Source: Mastigias papua
Lineage: Eukaryota > Cnidaria > Scyphozoa > Rhizostomeae > Mastigiidae
Direction: 5' to 3'
Length of the DNA stretch: 64,000 nt
Assembly: GCA_964019165.1 (NCBI GenBank)
Contig: OZ025272.1
Span: forward strand, 5,846,993 to 5,910,992
Position 1 is the first letter of the stretch; the number at the start of each line of letters is the position of its first letter. The notes beneath the pieces are model-generated. The model did not search any database, was not told the DNA's origin, and worked only from the letters and a program-made list of their open reading frames with translations. Shown one piece after another: positions 1-13,200 of this stretch. The position numbers and the translations under genes are program-made.

Positions 1-1135
1 TACATACACTATATAGAGCTTTAAAGTGCCTTACATGTGGCAAAATTGACAATACTATGCAAGTGCTTCATTTGACTATAAGTGTGTGTGTTACAGCGCT
101 AAACAATAATCTAAGCATTTTTGTGCATTGACCCAAGCACTTTTAATATGATATGACCATCAGATGTATAGTCATTGCTGTATTTTCAGTGTTTGCACAC
201 ATACGTATTTTAGGCCCATTACAGGTAATGATCAATTGTGCATATACTGTTGTATGACTGAAATTCTCTGCAAGTGCGTCTATCTCATGCATCAAACGTC
301 TTTTACATCTATGGTTGCACAGATGTCACTAGTTTAACAAATGCTTCCTACTCATATTAGCTTTAGTCTTTGGTTTTACACTACATACACTATATAGACC
401 TTAAAAGTGCCTTGCATGTGGCAAAATTGACAATAATATGCAATGGCTACATTTGACTATAAGTGTGTGTGTTACAGCACCAAACCATAATCTAAGCATG
501 TTTGTGCATTGAATCAAGCACTTTTAATATGATATGACCATCAGATGTGTAGTGATTGCTGTATTTTCAGTGTTTGCACACATACGTAGTTTAGGCCCAT
601 TACAGGTAATGATCAATTGTGCATATGCTGTTGTATGACTGAAATTCTATTTAATTGCGTCATTCTGATGCATCAAACGTCTTTTACATCTATGGTTGCA
701 CCGATGTCAGTAGTTTAGCCAATGCTTCCTACTCATATTAGCTTTAGTCTTTGTTTTTACACTACATACACTATATAGAGCTTTAAAGTGCCTTACATGT
801 GGCAAAATTGACAATACTATGCAATTGCTACATTTGACTATAAGTGTGTGTGTTACAGTGCCAAACCATAATCTAAGCATTTTTGTGCATTAAATCAAGC
901 ACTTTTAAGATGATATGACCATCAGATCTGTAGTCACTCCTATATTTTCAGTGTTTGCACATATACGTATTTTAGGCCCATTACAGGTAATGATCAATTG
1001 TGCATATACTGTTGTATGACTGAAATTCTATTTAATTGCGTCATTCTGATGCATCAAACGTCTTTTACATCTATGGTTGCACCGATGTCAGTAGTTTAGC
1101 CAATGCTTCCTACTCATATTAGCTTTAGTCTTTGA
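1..1135. repeat. Left edge: partial unit plus diverged single units
   Basis: The window opens inside a unit (1-325) and continues with units starting at 326, 707 and 1088. The first partial unit matches the unit ending at 7606, at an offset of 7,280 bp (19 units including one 46-bp insertion). Shared rare variants include the reading CGCTAAACAATAATC, GCATTGACCCAAGC and TTCTCTGCAAGTGCG. The unit at 326 carries TCACTAGTTTAAC in place of TCAGTAGTTTAG. No higher-order period is visible here. Confidence 0.85.
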
Positions 1136-1938
1136 TTTTACACTACATACACTATATAGAGCTTTAAAGTGCCTTACATGTGGCAAAATTGACAATACTA
1201 TGCAATGGCTACATTTGACTATAAGTGTGTGTGTTACTGCGCCAAACCATAATCTAAGCATTTTTGTGCATTAAATCAAGCACTTTTAATATGATATGAC
1301 CATCAGATGTATAGTCATTGCTGTATTTTCAGTGTTTGCACACGTACGTATTTTAGGCCCATTACAGGTAATGATCAATTGTGCATATACTGTTGTATGA
1401 ATGAAATTCTAAGCAAGTGCGTCAATCTCATGTATCAAACATCTTTTACATCTATGGGTGCACCGATGTCAGTAGATTAACCAATGCTTCCTACTCATCT
1501 TAGCTTTAGTCTTTGTTTTTACACTACATACACTATATAGAGCTTTAAAGTGCCTTACATGTGGCAAAATTGACAATACTATGCAATGGCTACATTTGAC
1601 TATAAGTGTGTGTGTTACTGCGCCAAACCATAATCTAAGCATTTTTGTGCATTAAATCAAGCACTTTTAATATGATATGACCATCAGATGTATAGTCATT
1701 GCTGTATTTTCAGTGTTTGCACACGTACGTATTTTAGGCCCATTACAGGTAATGATCAATTGTGCATATACTGTTGTATGAATGAAATTCTAAGCAAGTG
1801 CGTCAATCTCATGTATCAAACATCTTTTACATCTATGGGTGCACCGATGTCAGTAGATTAACCAATGCTTCCTACTCATCTTAGCTTTAGTCTTTGTTTT
1901 TACACTACATACACTATATAGAGCTTTAAAGTGCCTTA
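1136..1938. repeat. Exact single-unit tandem duplication (381 bp)
   Basis: Bases from about 1136 to 1516 are followed by what looks like an identical copy from 1517 to about 1897, with identity continuing to about 1938. Both carry the same private variants: GTTACTGCGCC instead of GTTACAGCGCC, CAAACATCTTTT instead of CAAACGTCTTTT, and GTAGATTAACC. Shared private changes and the absence of visible differences indicate a very recent duplication of one unit. Identity was checked by eye only. Confidence 0.88.
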
Positions 1939-4178
1939 CATTTGGCAAAATTGACAATACTATGCAAGTGCTACATTTGACTATAAGTGTGTGTGTTACA
2001 GCACCAAACCATAATCTAAGCATGTTGTGCATTGAATCAAGCACTTGTAAGATGATATGACCATCAGATGTGTAGTCATTGCTGTATTTTCAGTGTTTGC
2101 ACACATAGGTAATTTAGGCCCATTACAGGTAATGATCAATTGTGCATATACTGTTGTTTGACTGAAATTCTATTCAATTGCGTCAATCTGATGCATCAAA
2201 CGTCTTTTACATCTATGGTTGCACCGATGTCAGTAGTTTAGCCAATGCTTCCTACTCATATTAGCTTTAGTCTTTGTTTTTACACTACATACACTATATA
2301 GAGCTTTAAAGTGGCTTACATGTGGCAAAATTGACAATACTATGCAAGTGCTACATTTGACTATAAGTGTGTGTGTTACAGTGCCAAACCATAATCTAAG
2401 CATGTTTGTGCATTGAATCAAGCACTTTTAATATGATATGACCATCAGATGTGTAGTGATTGCTGTATTTTCAATGTTTGCACACATACGTATTTTAGGC
2501 CAATTACAGGTAATGATCAATTGTGCATATACTGTTGTTTGACTGAAAGTCTATTTAATTGCGTAAATCTGATGCATCAAACGTCTTTTACATCTATGGT
2601 TGCACCGATGTCAGTAGTTTAGCCAATGCTTCCTACTCATATTAGCTTTAGTCTTTGTTTTTACACTACATACACTATATAGAGCTTTAAAGTGCAATAC
2701 ATGTGGCAAAAGTGACAATACTATGCAAGTGCTACATTTGACTATAAGTGTGTGTGTTACAGTGCCAAACCATAATCTAAGCATGTTTGTGCATTGAATC
2801 AAGCACTTTTAATATGATATGACCATCAGATGTGTAGTCATTGCTGTATTTCAATGTTTGCACACATACGTATTTTAGGCCAATTACAGGTAATGATCAA
2901 TTGTGCATATACTGTTGTTTGACTGAAATTCTATTTAATTGCGTCAATCTGATGCATCAAACGTCTTTTACATCTATGGTTGCACCGATGTCAGTAGTTT
3001 AGCCAATGCTTCCTACTCATATTAGCTTTAGTCTTTGTTTTTACACTACATACACTATATAGAGCTTTAAAGTGCGTTACATGTGGCAAAAGTGACAATA
3101 CTATGCAAGTGCTACATTTGACTATAAGTGTGTGTGTTACAGCGCCAAACCATAATCTAAGCATTTTGTGTATTGAATCAAGCACTTTTAATATGATATG
3201 ACCATCAGATGTGTAGTGATTGCTGTATTTTCAGTGTTTGCACACATACGTAATTTAGGCCCATTACAGGTAATGATCAATTGTGCATATACTGTTGTAT
3301 GGTTGACATTGTGTGCAAGTGCGTCAATCTCATGTATCAAACGTCTTTTACATCTATGGGTGCACCGATGTCAGTAGTTTAGCCAATGCTTCCTACTTAT
3401 ATTAGCTTTAGTCTCTGTTTGTAGAGTACATACACTATATAGAGCTTTAAAGTGCGTTACATGTTTGTAGAGTACATACACTATATAGAGCTTTAAAGTG
3501 CGTTTCATGTGGCAAAATTGACAATATTATGCAATGGCTACATTTGACTATAAGTGTGTGTGTTACAGTGCCAAACCATAATCTAAGCATGTTTGTGCAT
3601 TGAATCAAGCACTTTTAATATGATATGACCATCAGATGTGTAGTGATTGATGTATTTTCAATGTTTGCACACATACGTATTTTAGGCCAATTACAGGTAA
3701 TGATCAATTGTGCATATACTGTTGCATGACTGAAATGCTATTTAAGTGCGTCAATCTGATGCATCAAACGTCTTTTACATCTATGGTTGCACCGATGTCA
3801 GTAGTTTAGCCAATGCTTCCTACTCATATTAGCTTTAGTCGTTGTTTTTACACTACATACACTATATAGAGCTTTAAAGTGCCTTACATGTGGCAAAATT
3901 GACAATACTATGCAAGTGCTTCAATTGACTATAAGTGTGTGTGTTACAGCGCCAAACCATAATCTAAGCATGTTTGTGCATTGAATCAAGCACTTTTAAT
4001 ATGCTATGACCATCAGATGTATAGTCATTGCTGTATTTTCAGTGTTTGCACACTTACGTAATTTAGGCCCATTACAGGTAATGATCAATTATCCATATAC
4101 TGTTGTATGGTTGAAATTCTGTGCAAGTGCGTCAATCTCATGTATCAAACGTCTTTTACATCTATGGGTGCACCGATG
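1939..4178. repeat. Diverged satellite units, no clear higher-order period
   Basis: Units begin at 2230, 2611, 2991, 3371 and 3798. Neighbours resemble each other moderately and combine variants found elsewhere. For example, the unit at 2991 has the TTTTGTGTATTG variant that recurs at about 5500, 8930, 27970 and 29880. The stretch includes the only unit with a large internal insertion, described separately at 3417-3508. There is no gene-like sequence. Confidence 0.85.
3417..3508. repeat. 46-bp tandem duplication inside one satellite unit
   Basis: The segment 3417-3462, starting GTTTGTAGAGTACATACAC, is repeated at 3463-3508. The two copies differ at one noticed base (GTTACAT versus GTTTCAT near the end). 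It lengthens the unit between marks 3371 and 3798 to 427 bp, which is 381 plus 46. GTTTGTAGAGTACAT itself is a local variant of GTTTTTACACTACAT. The event covers the palindromes CTATATAG and CTTTAAAG. No other unit in the window shows it. Confidence 0.93.
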
Positions 4179-7100
4179 TCAGTAGTTTAGATAATGCTTC
4201 CTACTCATATTAGTTTTAGTCTTTGATTTTACACTACATACACTATATAGAGCTTTAAAGAGCCTTACATGTGGCAAAAGTGACAATACTATGCAATGGC
4301 TACATTTGACTATAGGTGTGTGTGTTACAGCGCCAAACCATAATCTAAGCATGTTTGTGCATTGAATCAAGCACTTTTAATATGATATGACCATCAGATG
4401 TGTAGTGATTGCTGTATTTTCAATGTTTGCACACATACGTATTTTAGGCCAATTACAGGTAATGATCAATTGTGCATATACTGTTGCATGACTGAAATGC
4501 TATTTAAGTGCGTCAATCTGATGCATCAAACGTCTTTTACATCTATGGTTGCACCGATGTCAGTAGTTTAGCCAATGCTTCCTACTCATATTAGCTTTAG
4601 TCTTTGTTTTTACACTACATACACTATATAGAGCTTTAAAGTGCCTTACATGTGGCAAAATTGACAATACTATGCAATTGCTACATTTGACTATAAGTGT
4701 GTGTGTTACAGCGCCAAACCATAATCTAAGCATTTTTGTGCATTAAATCAAGCACTTTTAAGATGATATGACCATCAGATCTGTAGTCACTCCTATATTT
4801 TCAGTGTTTGCACATATACGTATTTTAGGTCCATTACAGGTAATGATCAATTGTGCATATACTGTTGTATGACTGAAATTCTATTTAATTGCGTCATTCT
4901 GATGCATCAAACGTCTTTTACATCTATGGTTGCACCGATGTCAGTAGTTTAGCCAATGCTTCCTACTCATATTAGCTTTAGTCTTTGTTTTTACACTACA
5001 TACACTATATAGAGCTTTAAAGTGCGTTACATGTGGCAAAAGTGACAATACTATGCAATGGCTACATTTGACTATAAGTGTGTGTGTTACAGTGCCAAAC
5101 CATAATCTAAGCATGTTTGTGCATTGAATCAAGCACTTTTAATATGATATGACCATCAGATGTGTAGTGATTGCTGTATTTTCAATGTTTGCACACATAC
5201 GTATTTTAGGCCAATTACAGGTAATGATCAATTGTGCATATACTGTTGCATGACTGAAATGCTATTTAAGTGCGTCAATCTGATGCATCAAACGTCTTTT
5301 ACATCTATGGTTGCACCGATGTCAGTAGTTTAGCCAATGCTTCCTACTCATATTAGCTTTAGTCGTTGTTTTTACACTACATACACTATATAGAGCTTTA
5401 AAGTGCCTTACATGTGGCAAAATTGACAATACTATGATATTGCTACATTTGACTATAAGTGTGTAAGTTACAGCGCAAAACCATAATCTAAGCATTTTGT
5501 GTATTGAATCAAGCACTTTTAATATGATATGACCATCAGATGTGTAGTGATTGCTGTATTTTCAGTGTTTGCACACATACGTAATTTAGGCCCATTACAG
5601 GTAATGATCAATTGTGCATATACTGTTGTATGGTTGACATTGTGTGCAAGTGCGTCAATCTCATGTATCAAACGTCTTTTACATCTATGGGTGCACCGAT
5701 GTCAGTAGTTTAGCCAATGCTTCCTACTCATATTAGCTTTAGTCTTTGATTTTACACTACAAACACTATATAGAGCTTTAAAGTGCCTTACATGTGGCAA
5801 AATTGACAATACTATGCAAGTGCTTCAATTGACTATAAGTGTGTGTGTTACAGCGCCAAACCATAAACTAAGCATGTTTGTGCATTGAATCAAGCACTTT
5901 TAATATGCTATGGCCATCAGATGTATAGTCATTGCTGTATTTTCAGTGTTTGCACACTTACGTAATTTAGGCCCATTACAGGTAATGATCAATTATCCAT
6001 ATACTGTTGTATGGTTGAAATTCTGTGCAAGTGCGTCAATCTGATGTATCAAACGTCTTTTACATCTATGGGTGCACCGATGTCAGTAGTTTAGATAATG
6101 CTTCCTACTCATATTAGCTTTAGTCTTTGGTTTTACACTACATACACTATATAGAGCTTTAAAGTGGCTTACATGTGGCAAAATTGACAATACTATGCAA
6201 GTGCTTCATTTGACTATAAGTGTGTGTGTTACAGCGCTAAACAATAATCTAAGCATTTTTGTGCATTGACCCAAGCACTTTTAATATGATATGACCATCA
6301 GATGTGTAGTCAGTGCTGTATTTTCAATGTTTGCACACATACGTATTTTAGGCCCATTACAGGTAATGATCAATTGTGCATATACTGTTGTATGACTGAA
6401 GTGCTATGCAAGTGTGTCAATCTCATGCATCAAACGTCTTTTACATCTATGGTTGCACCGATGTCAGTAGTTTAGCCAATGCGTCCTACTCATATTAGCT
6501 TTAGTCTTTGTTTTTACACTAGATACACTATATAGAGCTTTAAAGTGCGTTACATGTGGCAAAATGGACAATACTATGCAATGGCTACATGTCACTATAA
6601 ATGTGTGTGCTACAGCGCCAAACCATAATCTACGCATTTTGTGCATTGAATCAAGTACTTTAAATATGATATGACCATCAGATGTGTAGTGATTGCTGTA
6701 TTTTCAATGTTTGCACACATACGTATTTTAGTCCCATTACAGGTAATGATCAATTGTGCATATACTGTTGTATGACTGAAATTCTATGCAAGTGCATCAA
6801 TCTCATGTATCAAACGTCTTTTACATCTATGGGTGCACCGATGTCAGTAGTTTAGACAATGCTTCCTACTCATATTAGCTTTAGTCTTTGTTTTTACACT
6901 ACATACACTATATAGAGCTTTAAAGTGCGTTACATGTGGCAAAATTGACAATACTGTGCAATGGCTACATTTGACTATAAGTGTGTGTGTTACAGCGCAA
7001 AACCATAATCTAAGCATTTTTGTGCATTAAATCAAGCACTTTTAATATGATATGACCATCAGATGTATAGTCATTGCTGTATTTTCAGTGTTTGGACACA

Positions 7101-9054
7101 TACGTATTTTAGGCCCATTACAGGTAATGATCAATTATCCATATACTGTTGTATGGTTGACATTCTGTGCAAGTGCGTCAATCTCATGTATCAAACGTCT
7201 TTTACATCGATGGGTGCACCGATGTCAGTAGTTTAGATAATGCTTCCTACTCATATTAGCTTTAGTATTTGTTTTTACACTACATACACTATATAGAGCT
7301 TTAAAGTGCCTTACATGTGGCAAAATTGACAATACTATGCAAGTGCTTCATTTGACTATAAGTGTGTGTGTTACAGCGCTAAACAATAATCTAAGCATTT
7401 TTGTGCATTGACCCAAGCACTTTTAATATGATATGACCATCAGATGTATAGTCATTGCTGTATTTTCAGTGTTTGCACACATACGTATTTTAGGCCCATT
7501 ACAGGTAATGATCAATTGTGCATATACTGTTGTAAGACTGAAATTCTCTGCAAGTGCGTCTATCTCATGCATCAAACGTCTTTTACATCTATGGTTGCAC
7601 AGATGTCAGTAGTTTAACAAATGCTTCCTACTCATATTAGTTTTAGTCTTTGATTTTACACTACATACACTATATAGAGCTTTAAAGAGCCTTACATGTG
7701 GCAAAAGTGACAATACTATGCAATGGCTACATTTGACTATAAGTGTGTGTGTTACAGCGCCAAACCATAATCTAAGCATGTTTGTGCATTGAATCAAGCA
7801 CTTTTAATATGATATGACCATCAGATGTGTAGTGATTGCTGTATTTTCAGTGTTTGCACACATACGTAGTTTAGGCCCATTACAGGTAATGATCAATTGT
7901 GCATATACTGTTGTATGACTGAAATTCTATTTAATTGCGTCATTCTGATGCATCAAACGTCTTTTACATCTATGGTTGCACCGATGTCAGTAGTTTAGCC
8001 AATGCTTCCTACTCATATTAGCTTTAGTCTTTGTTTTTACACTACATACACTATATAGAGCTTTAAAGTGCCTTACATGTGGCAAAATTGACAATACTAT
8101 GCAATTGCTACATTTGACTTTAAGTGTGTGTGTTACAGCGCCAAACCATAATCTAAGCATTTTTGTGCATTAAATCAAGCACTTTTAAGATGATATGACC
8201 ATCAGATCTGTAGTCACTCCTATATTTTCAGTGTTTGCACATATACGTATTTTAGGTCCATTACAGGTAATGATTAATTGTGCATATACTGTTGTATAAC
8301 TGAAATTCTATTTAATTGCGTCAATCTGATGCATGAAACGTCTTTTACATCTATGGTTGCACCGATGTCAGTAGTTTAGCCAATGCTTCCTACTCATATT
8401 AGCTTTAGTCTTTGTTTTTACACTACATACACTATATAGAGCTTTAAAGTGCGTTACATGTGGCAAAAGTGACAATACTATGCAATGGCTACATTTGACT
8501 ATAAGTGTGTGTGTTACAGTGCCAAACCATAATCTAAGCATGTTTGTGCATTGAATCAAGCACTTTTAATATGATATGACCATCAGATGTGTAGTGATTG
8601 CTGTATTTTCAATGTTTGCACACATACGTATTTTAGGCCAATTACAGGTAATGATCAATTGTGCATATACTGTTGCATGACTGAAATGCTATTTAAGTGC
8701 GTCAATCTGATGCATCAAACGTCTTTTACATCTATGGTTGCACCGATGTCAGTAGTTTAGCCAATGCTTCCTACTCATATTAGCTTTAGTCTTTGATTTT
8801 ACACTACATAGGCTATATAGAGCTTTAAAGTACCTTACATGTGGCAAAATTGACAATACTATGATATTGCTACATTTGACTATAAGTGTGTGTGTTACAG
8901 CGCAAAACCATAATCTAAGCATTTTGTGTATTGAATCAAGCACTTTTAATATGATATGACCATCAGATGTGTAGTGATTGCTGTATTTTCAGTGTTTGCA
9001 CACATACGTAATTTAGGCCCATTACAGGTAATGATCAATTGTGCATATACTGTT
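4179..9054. repeat. Duplicated block, 9-unit spacing (3,427 bp)
   Basis: Units starting at 4179, 4560, 4941 and 5322 correspond to those at 7606, 7987, 8368 and 8749, all at an offset of 3,427 bp. The pairs share GTCACTCCTATATTTTC (about 4785 and 8212), the TATGATATTGCTACATTTG variant (about 5433 and 8860) and TTTTGTGTATTG. Scattered single-base differences in each pair make this older than the nearly perfect blocks further right. The correspondence stops around 5600/9030. The sequence between (5600-7600) is not repeated at this offset and instead forms the second block at 6390-10203. Confidence 0.8.
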
Positions 9055-10203
9055 GTATGACTGAAGTGCTATGCAAGTGTGTCAATCTCATGCATCAAAC
9101 GTCTTTTACATCTATGGTTGCACCGATGTCAGTAGTTTAGCCAATGCGTCCTACTCATATTAGCTTTAGTCTTTGTTTTTACACTACATACACTATATAG
9201 AGCTTTAAAGTGCGTTACATGTGGCAAAATGGACAATACTATGCAATGGCTACATGTCACTATAAGTGTGTGTGTTACAGCGCCAAACCATAATCTACGC
9301 ATTTTGTGCATTGAATCAAGTACTTTAAATATGATATGACCATCAGATGTGTAGTGATTGCTGTATTTTCAATGTTTGCACACATACGTATTTTAGTCCC
9401 ATTACAGGTAATGATCAATTGTGCATATACTGTTGTATGACTGAAATTCTATGCAAGTGCGTCAATCTCATGTATCAAACGTCTTTTACATCTATGGGTG
9501 CACCGATGTCAGTAGTTTAGACAATGCTTCCTACTCATATTAGCTTTAGTCTTTGTTTTTACACTGCATACACTATATAGAGCTTTAAAGTGCGTTACAT
9601 GTGGCAAAATTGACAATACTGTGCAATGGCTACATTTGACTATAAGTGTGTGTGTTACAGCGCAAAACCATAATCTAAGCATTTTTGTGCATTGACCCAA
9701 GCACTTTTAATATGATATGACCATCAGATGTATAGTCATTGCTGTATTTTCAGTGTTTGCACACATACGTATTTTAGGCCCATTACAGGTAATGATCAAT
9801 TATCCATATACTGTTGTATGGTTGACATTCTGTGCAAGTGCGTCAATCTCATGTATCAAACGTCTTTTACATCGATGGGTGCACCGATGTCAGTAGTTTA
9901 GATAATGCTTAATGCTTCCTACTCATATTAGCTTTAGTATTTGTTTTTACACTACATACACTATATAGAGCTTTAAAGTGCCTTACATGTGGCAAAATTG
10001 ACAATACTATGCAAGTGCTTCATTTGACTATAAGTGTGTGTGTTACAGCGCTAAACAATAATCTAAGCATTTTTGTGCATTGACCCAAGCACTTTTAATA
10101 TGATATGACCATCAGATGTATAGTCATTGCTGTATTTTCAGTGTTTGCACACATACGTATTTTAGGCCCATTACAGGTAATGATCAATTGTGCATATACT
10201 GTT
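6390..10203. repeat. Duplicated block, 7-unit spacing (2,665 bp), interleaved
   Basis: About 6390-7531 recurs at about 9055-10203. Offset is 2,665 bp, rising to 2,672 after a 7-bp slip near 9900. Shared private variants are TGAAGTGCTATGCAAGTGTG, CAATGCGTCCTACTC, CTACATGTCACTATAA, AATCTACGCATTTTG, TTTAGTCCCATTACAGG, TACATCGATGGGTG and CTTTAGTATTTG. The first copy lies inside the 3,427-bp block and the second just beyond it. The two offsets therefore record two separate events. Related units occur again at 28.5-29.3 kb and 30.4-31.2 kb. Confidence 0.82.
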
Positions 10204-10277
10204 GTATGGTTGACATTCTGTGCAAGTGCGTCAATCTCATGTATCAAACGTCTTTTACATCTATGGGTGCACCGATG
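9890..10277. repeat. Unit with a 7-bp slip duplication
   Basis: Near 9903-9916 the usual AATGCTTCCTACTC reads AATGCTTAATGCTTCCTACTC. That is a 7-bp direct duplication of AATGCTT, which makes this unit 388 bp. The paired unit at 7225 lacks it, so it arose after the 7-unit duplication. It is a useful private marker. Confidence 0.93.
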
Positions 10278-13200
10278 TCAGTAGTTTAGACACTGCTTAC
10301 TACTCATATTAGCTTTAGTCTTTGTTTTCACACTACATACACTATATAGAGCTTTAAAGTGCCTTACATGTGGCAAAATTGACAATACTTTACAAGTGCT
10401 TACTTTGACTATAAGTGTGTGTGTTACAGCGCCAAACCATAATCTAAGCATGTTTGTGCATTGAATCAAGCGCTTTTAATATGATATGACCATCAGATGT
10501 GTAGTGTTAGCTTTATTTTCAGTGTTTGCACACATACGTATTTTAGGCCCATTACAGGTAATGATCAATTGTGCATATACTGTTGTATGGTTGACATTTT
10601 GTGCAAAAGCGTCAATCTCATGTATCAAACGTCTTTTACATCTATGGTTGCACCGATGTCAGTAGTTTAGCCAATGCTTCCTACTCATATTAGCTTTAGT
10701 CTTTGTTTTTACACTACATACACTATATAGAGCTTTAAAGTGCCTTACATGTGGCAAAATTGACAATACTATGTAATTGCTACATTTGACTATAAGTGTG
10801 TGTGTTACAGCGCCAAACCATAATCTAAGCATTTTGTGCATTGAATCAAGCACTTTTAATATGATATGACCATCAGATGTGTAGTGATTGCTGTATTTTC
10901 AGTGGTTGCACACATACGTATTTTAGGCCCATTACAGGTAATGTTCAATTGTGCATATACTGTTGTATGACTGAAATTCACTGCAAGTGCGTCAATCTCA
11001 TGCATCAAACGTCTTTTACATCTATGGTTGCACCGATGTCAGTAGTTTAACAAATGCTTCCTACTCATATTAGCTTTAGTCTTTGATTTTACACTACATA
11101 CACTATATAGAGCTTTAAAGTGCGTTACATGTGGCAAAATTGACAATACTGTGCAATGGCTACATTTGACTACAAGTGTGTGTGTTACAGCACCAAACAA
11201 TAATCTAAGCATTTTTGTGCATTGAATCAAGCACTTTTAATATGATATGACCATCAGATGTATAGTCATTGCTGTATTTTCAGTGTTTGCACACATACGT
11301 ATTTTAGGCCCATTACAGGTAATGATCAATTGTGCATATACTGTTGTATGGTTGACATTCTGTGCAAGTGCGTCAATCTCATGTATCAAACGTCTTTTAC
11401 ATCTATGGGTGCACCGATGTCAGTAGTTTAGACACTGCTTACTACTCATATTAGCTTTAGTCTTTGTTTTCACACTACATACACTATATAGAGCTTTAAA
11501 GTGCCTTACATGTGGCAAAATTGACAATACTTTACAAGTGCTTACTTTGACTATAAGTGTGTGTGTTACAGCGCCAAACCATAATCTAAGCATGTTTGTG
11601 CATTGAATCAAGCGCTTTTAATATGATATGACCATCAGATGTGTAGTGTTAGCTGTATTTTCAGTGTTTGCACACATACGTATTTTAGGCCCATTACAGG
11701 TAATGATCAATTGTGCATATACTGTTGTATGGTTGACATTTTGTGCAAGTGCGTCAATCTCATGTATCAAACGTCTTTTACATCTATGGTTGCACCGATG
11801 TCAGTAGTTTAGCCAATGCTTCCTACTCATATTAGCTTTAGTCTTTGTTTTTACACTACATACACTATATAGAGCTTTAAAGTGCCTTACATGTGGCAAA
11901 ATTGACAATACTATGTAATTGCTACATTTGACTATAAGTGTGTGTGTTACAGCGCCAAACCATAATCTAAGCATTTTGTGCATTGAATCAAGCACTTTTA
12001 ATATGATATGACCATCAGATGTGTAGTGATTGCTGTATTTTCAGTGGTTGCACACATACGTATTTTAGGCCCATTACAGGTAATGTTCAATTGTGCATAT
12101 ACTGTTGTATGACTGAAATTCACTGCAAGTGCGTCAATCTCATGCATCAAACGTCTTTTACATCTATGGTTGCACCGATGTCAGTAGTTTAACAAATGCT
12201 TCCTACTCATATTAGCTTTAGTCTTTGATTTTACACTACATACACTATATAGAGCTTTAAAGTGCGTTACATGTGGCAAAATTGACAATACTGTGCAATG
12301 GCTACATTTTACTACAAGTGTGTGTGTTACAGCACCAAACAATAATCTAAGCATTTTTGTGCATTGAATCAAGCACTTTTAATATGATATGACCATCAGA
12401 TGTGTAGTCATTGCTGTATTTTCAGTGTTTGCACACATACGTATTTTAGGCCCATTACAGCTAATGATCAATTGTGCATATACTGTTGTATGGTTGACTT
12501 TCTGTGCAAGTGCGTCAATCTCATGTATCAAACGTCTTTTACATCTATGGGTGCACCGATGTCAGTAGTTTAGACACTGCTTACTACTCATAATAGCTTT
12601 AGTCTTTGTTTTCACACTACATACACTATATAGAGCTTTAAAGTGCCTTACATGTGGCAAAATTGACAATACTTTACAAGTGCTTACTTTGACTATAAGT
12701 GTGTGTGTTACAGCGCCAAACCATAATCTAAGCATGTTTGTGCATTGAATCAAGCGCTTTTAATATGATATGACCATCAGATGTGTAGTGTTAGCTGTAT
12801 TTTCAGTGTTTGCACACATACGTATTTTAGGCCCATTACAGGTAATGATCAATTGTGCATATACTGTTGTATGGTTGACATTTTGTGCAAGTGCGTCAAT
12901 CTCATGTATCAAACGTCTTTTACATCTATGGTTGCACCGATGTCAGTAGTTTAGCCAATGCTTCCTACTCATATTAGCTTTAGTCTTTGTTTTTACACTA
13001 CATACACTATATAGAGCTTTAAAGTGCCTTACATGTGGCAAAATTGACAATACTATGTAATTGCTACATTTGACTATAAGTGTGTGTGTTACAGCGCCAA
13101 ACCATAATCTAAGCATTTTGTGCATTGAATCAAGCACTTTTAATATGATATGACCATCAGATGTGTAGTGATTGCTGTATTTTCAGTGGTTGCACACATA

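Noticed and set aside
3413..3510. Transposon insertion or target-site duplication
   Set aside because: The extra 46 bp are a direct copy of adjacent satellite sequence, not foreign DNA with terminal repeats.
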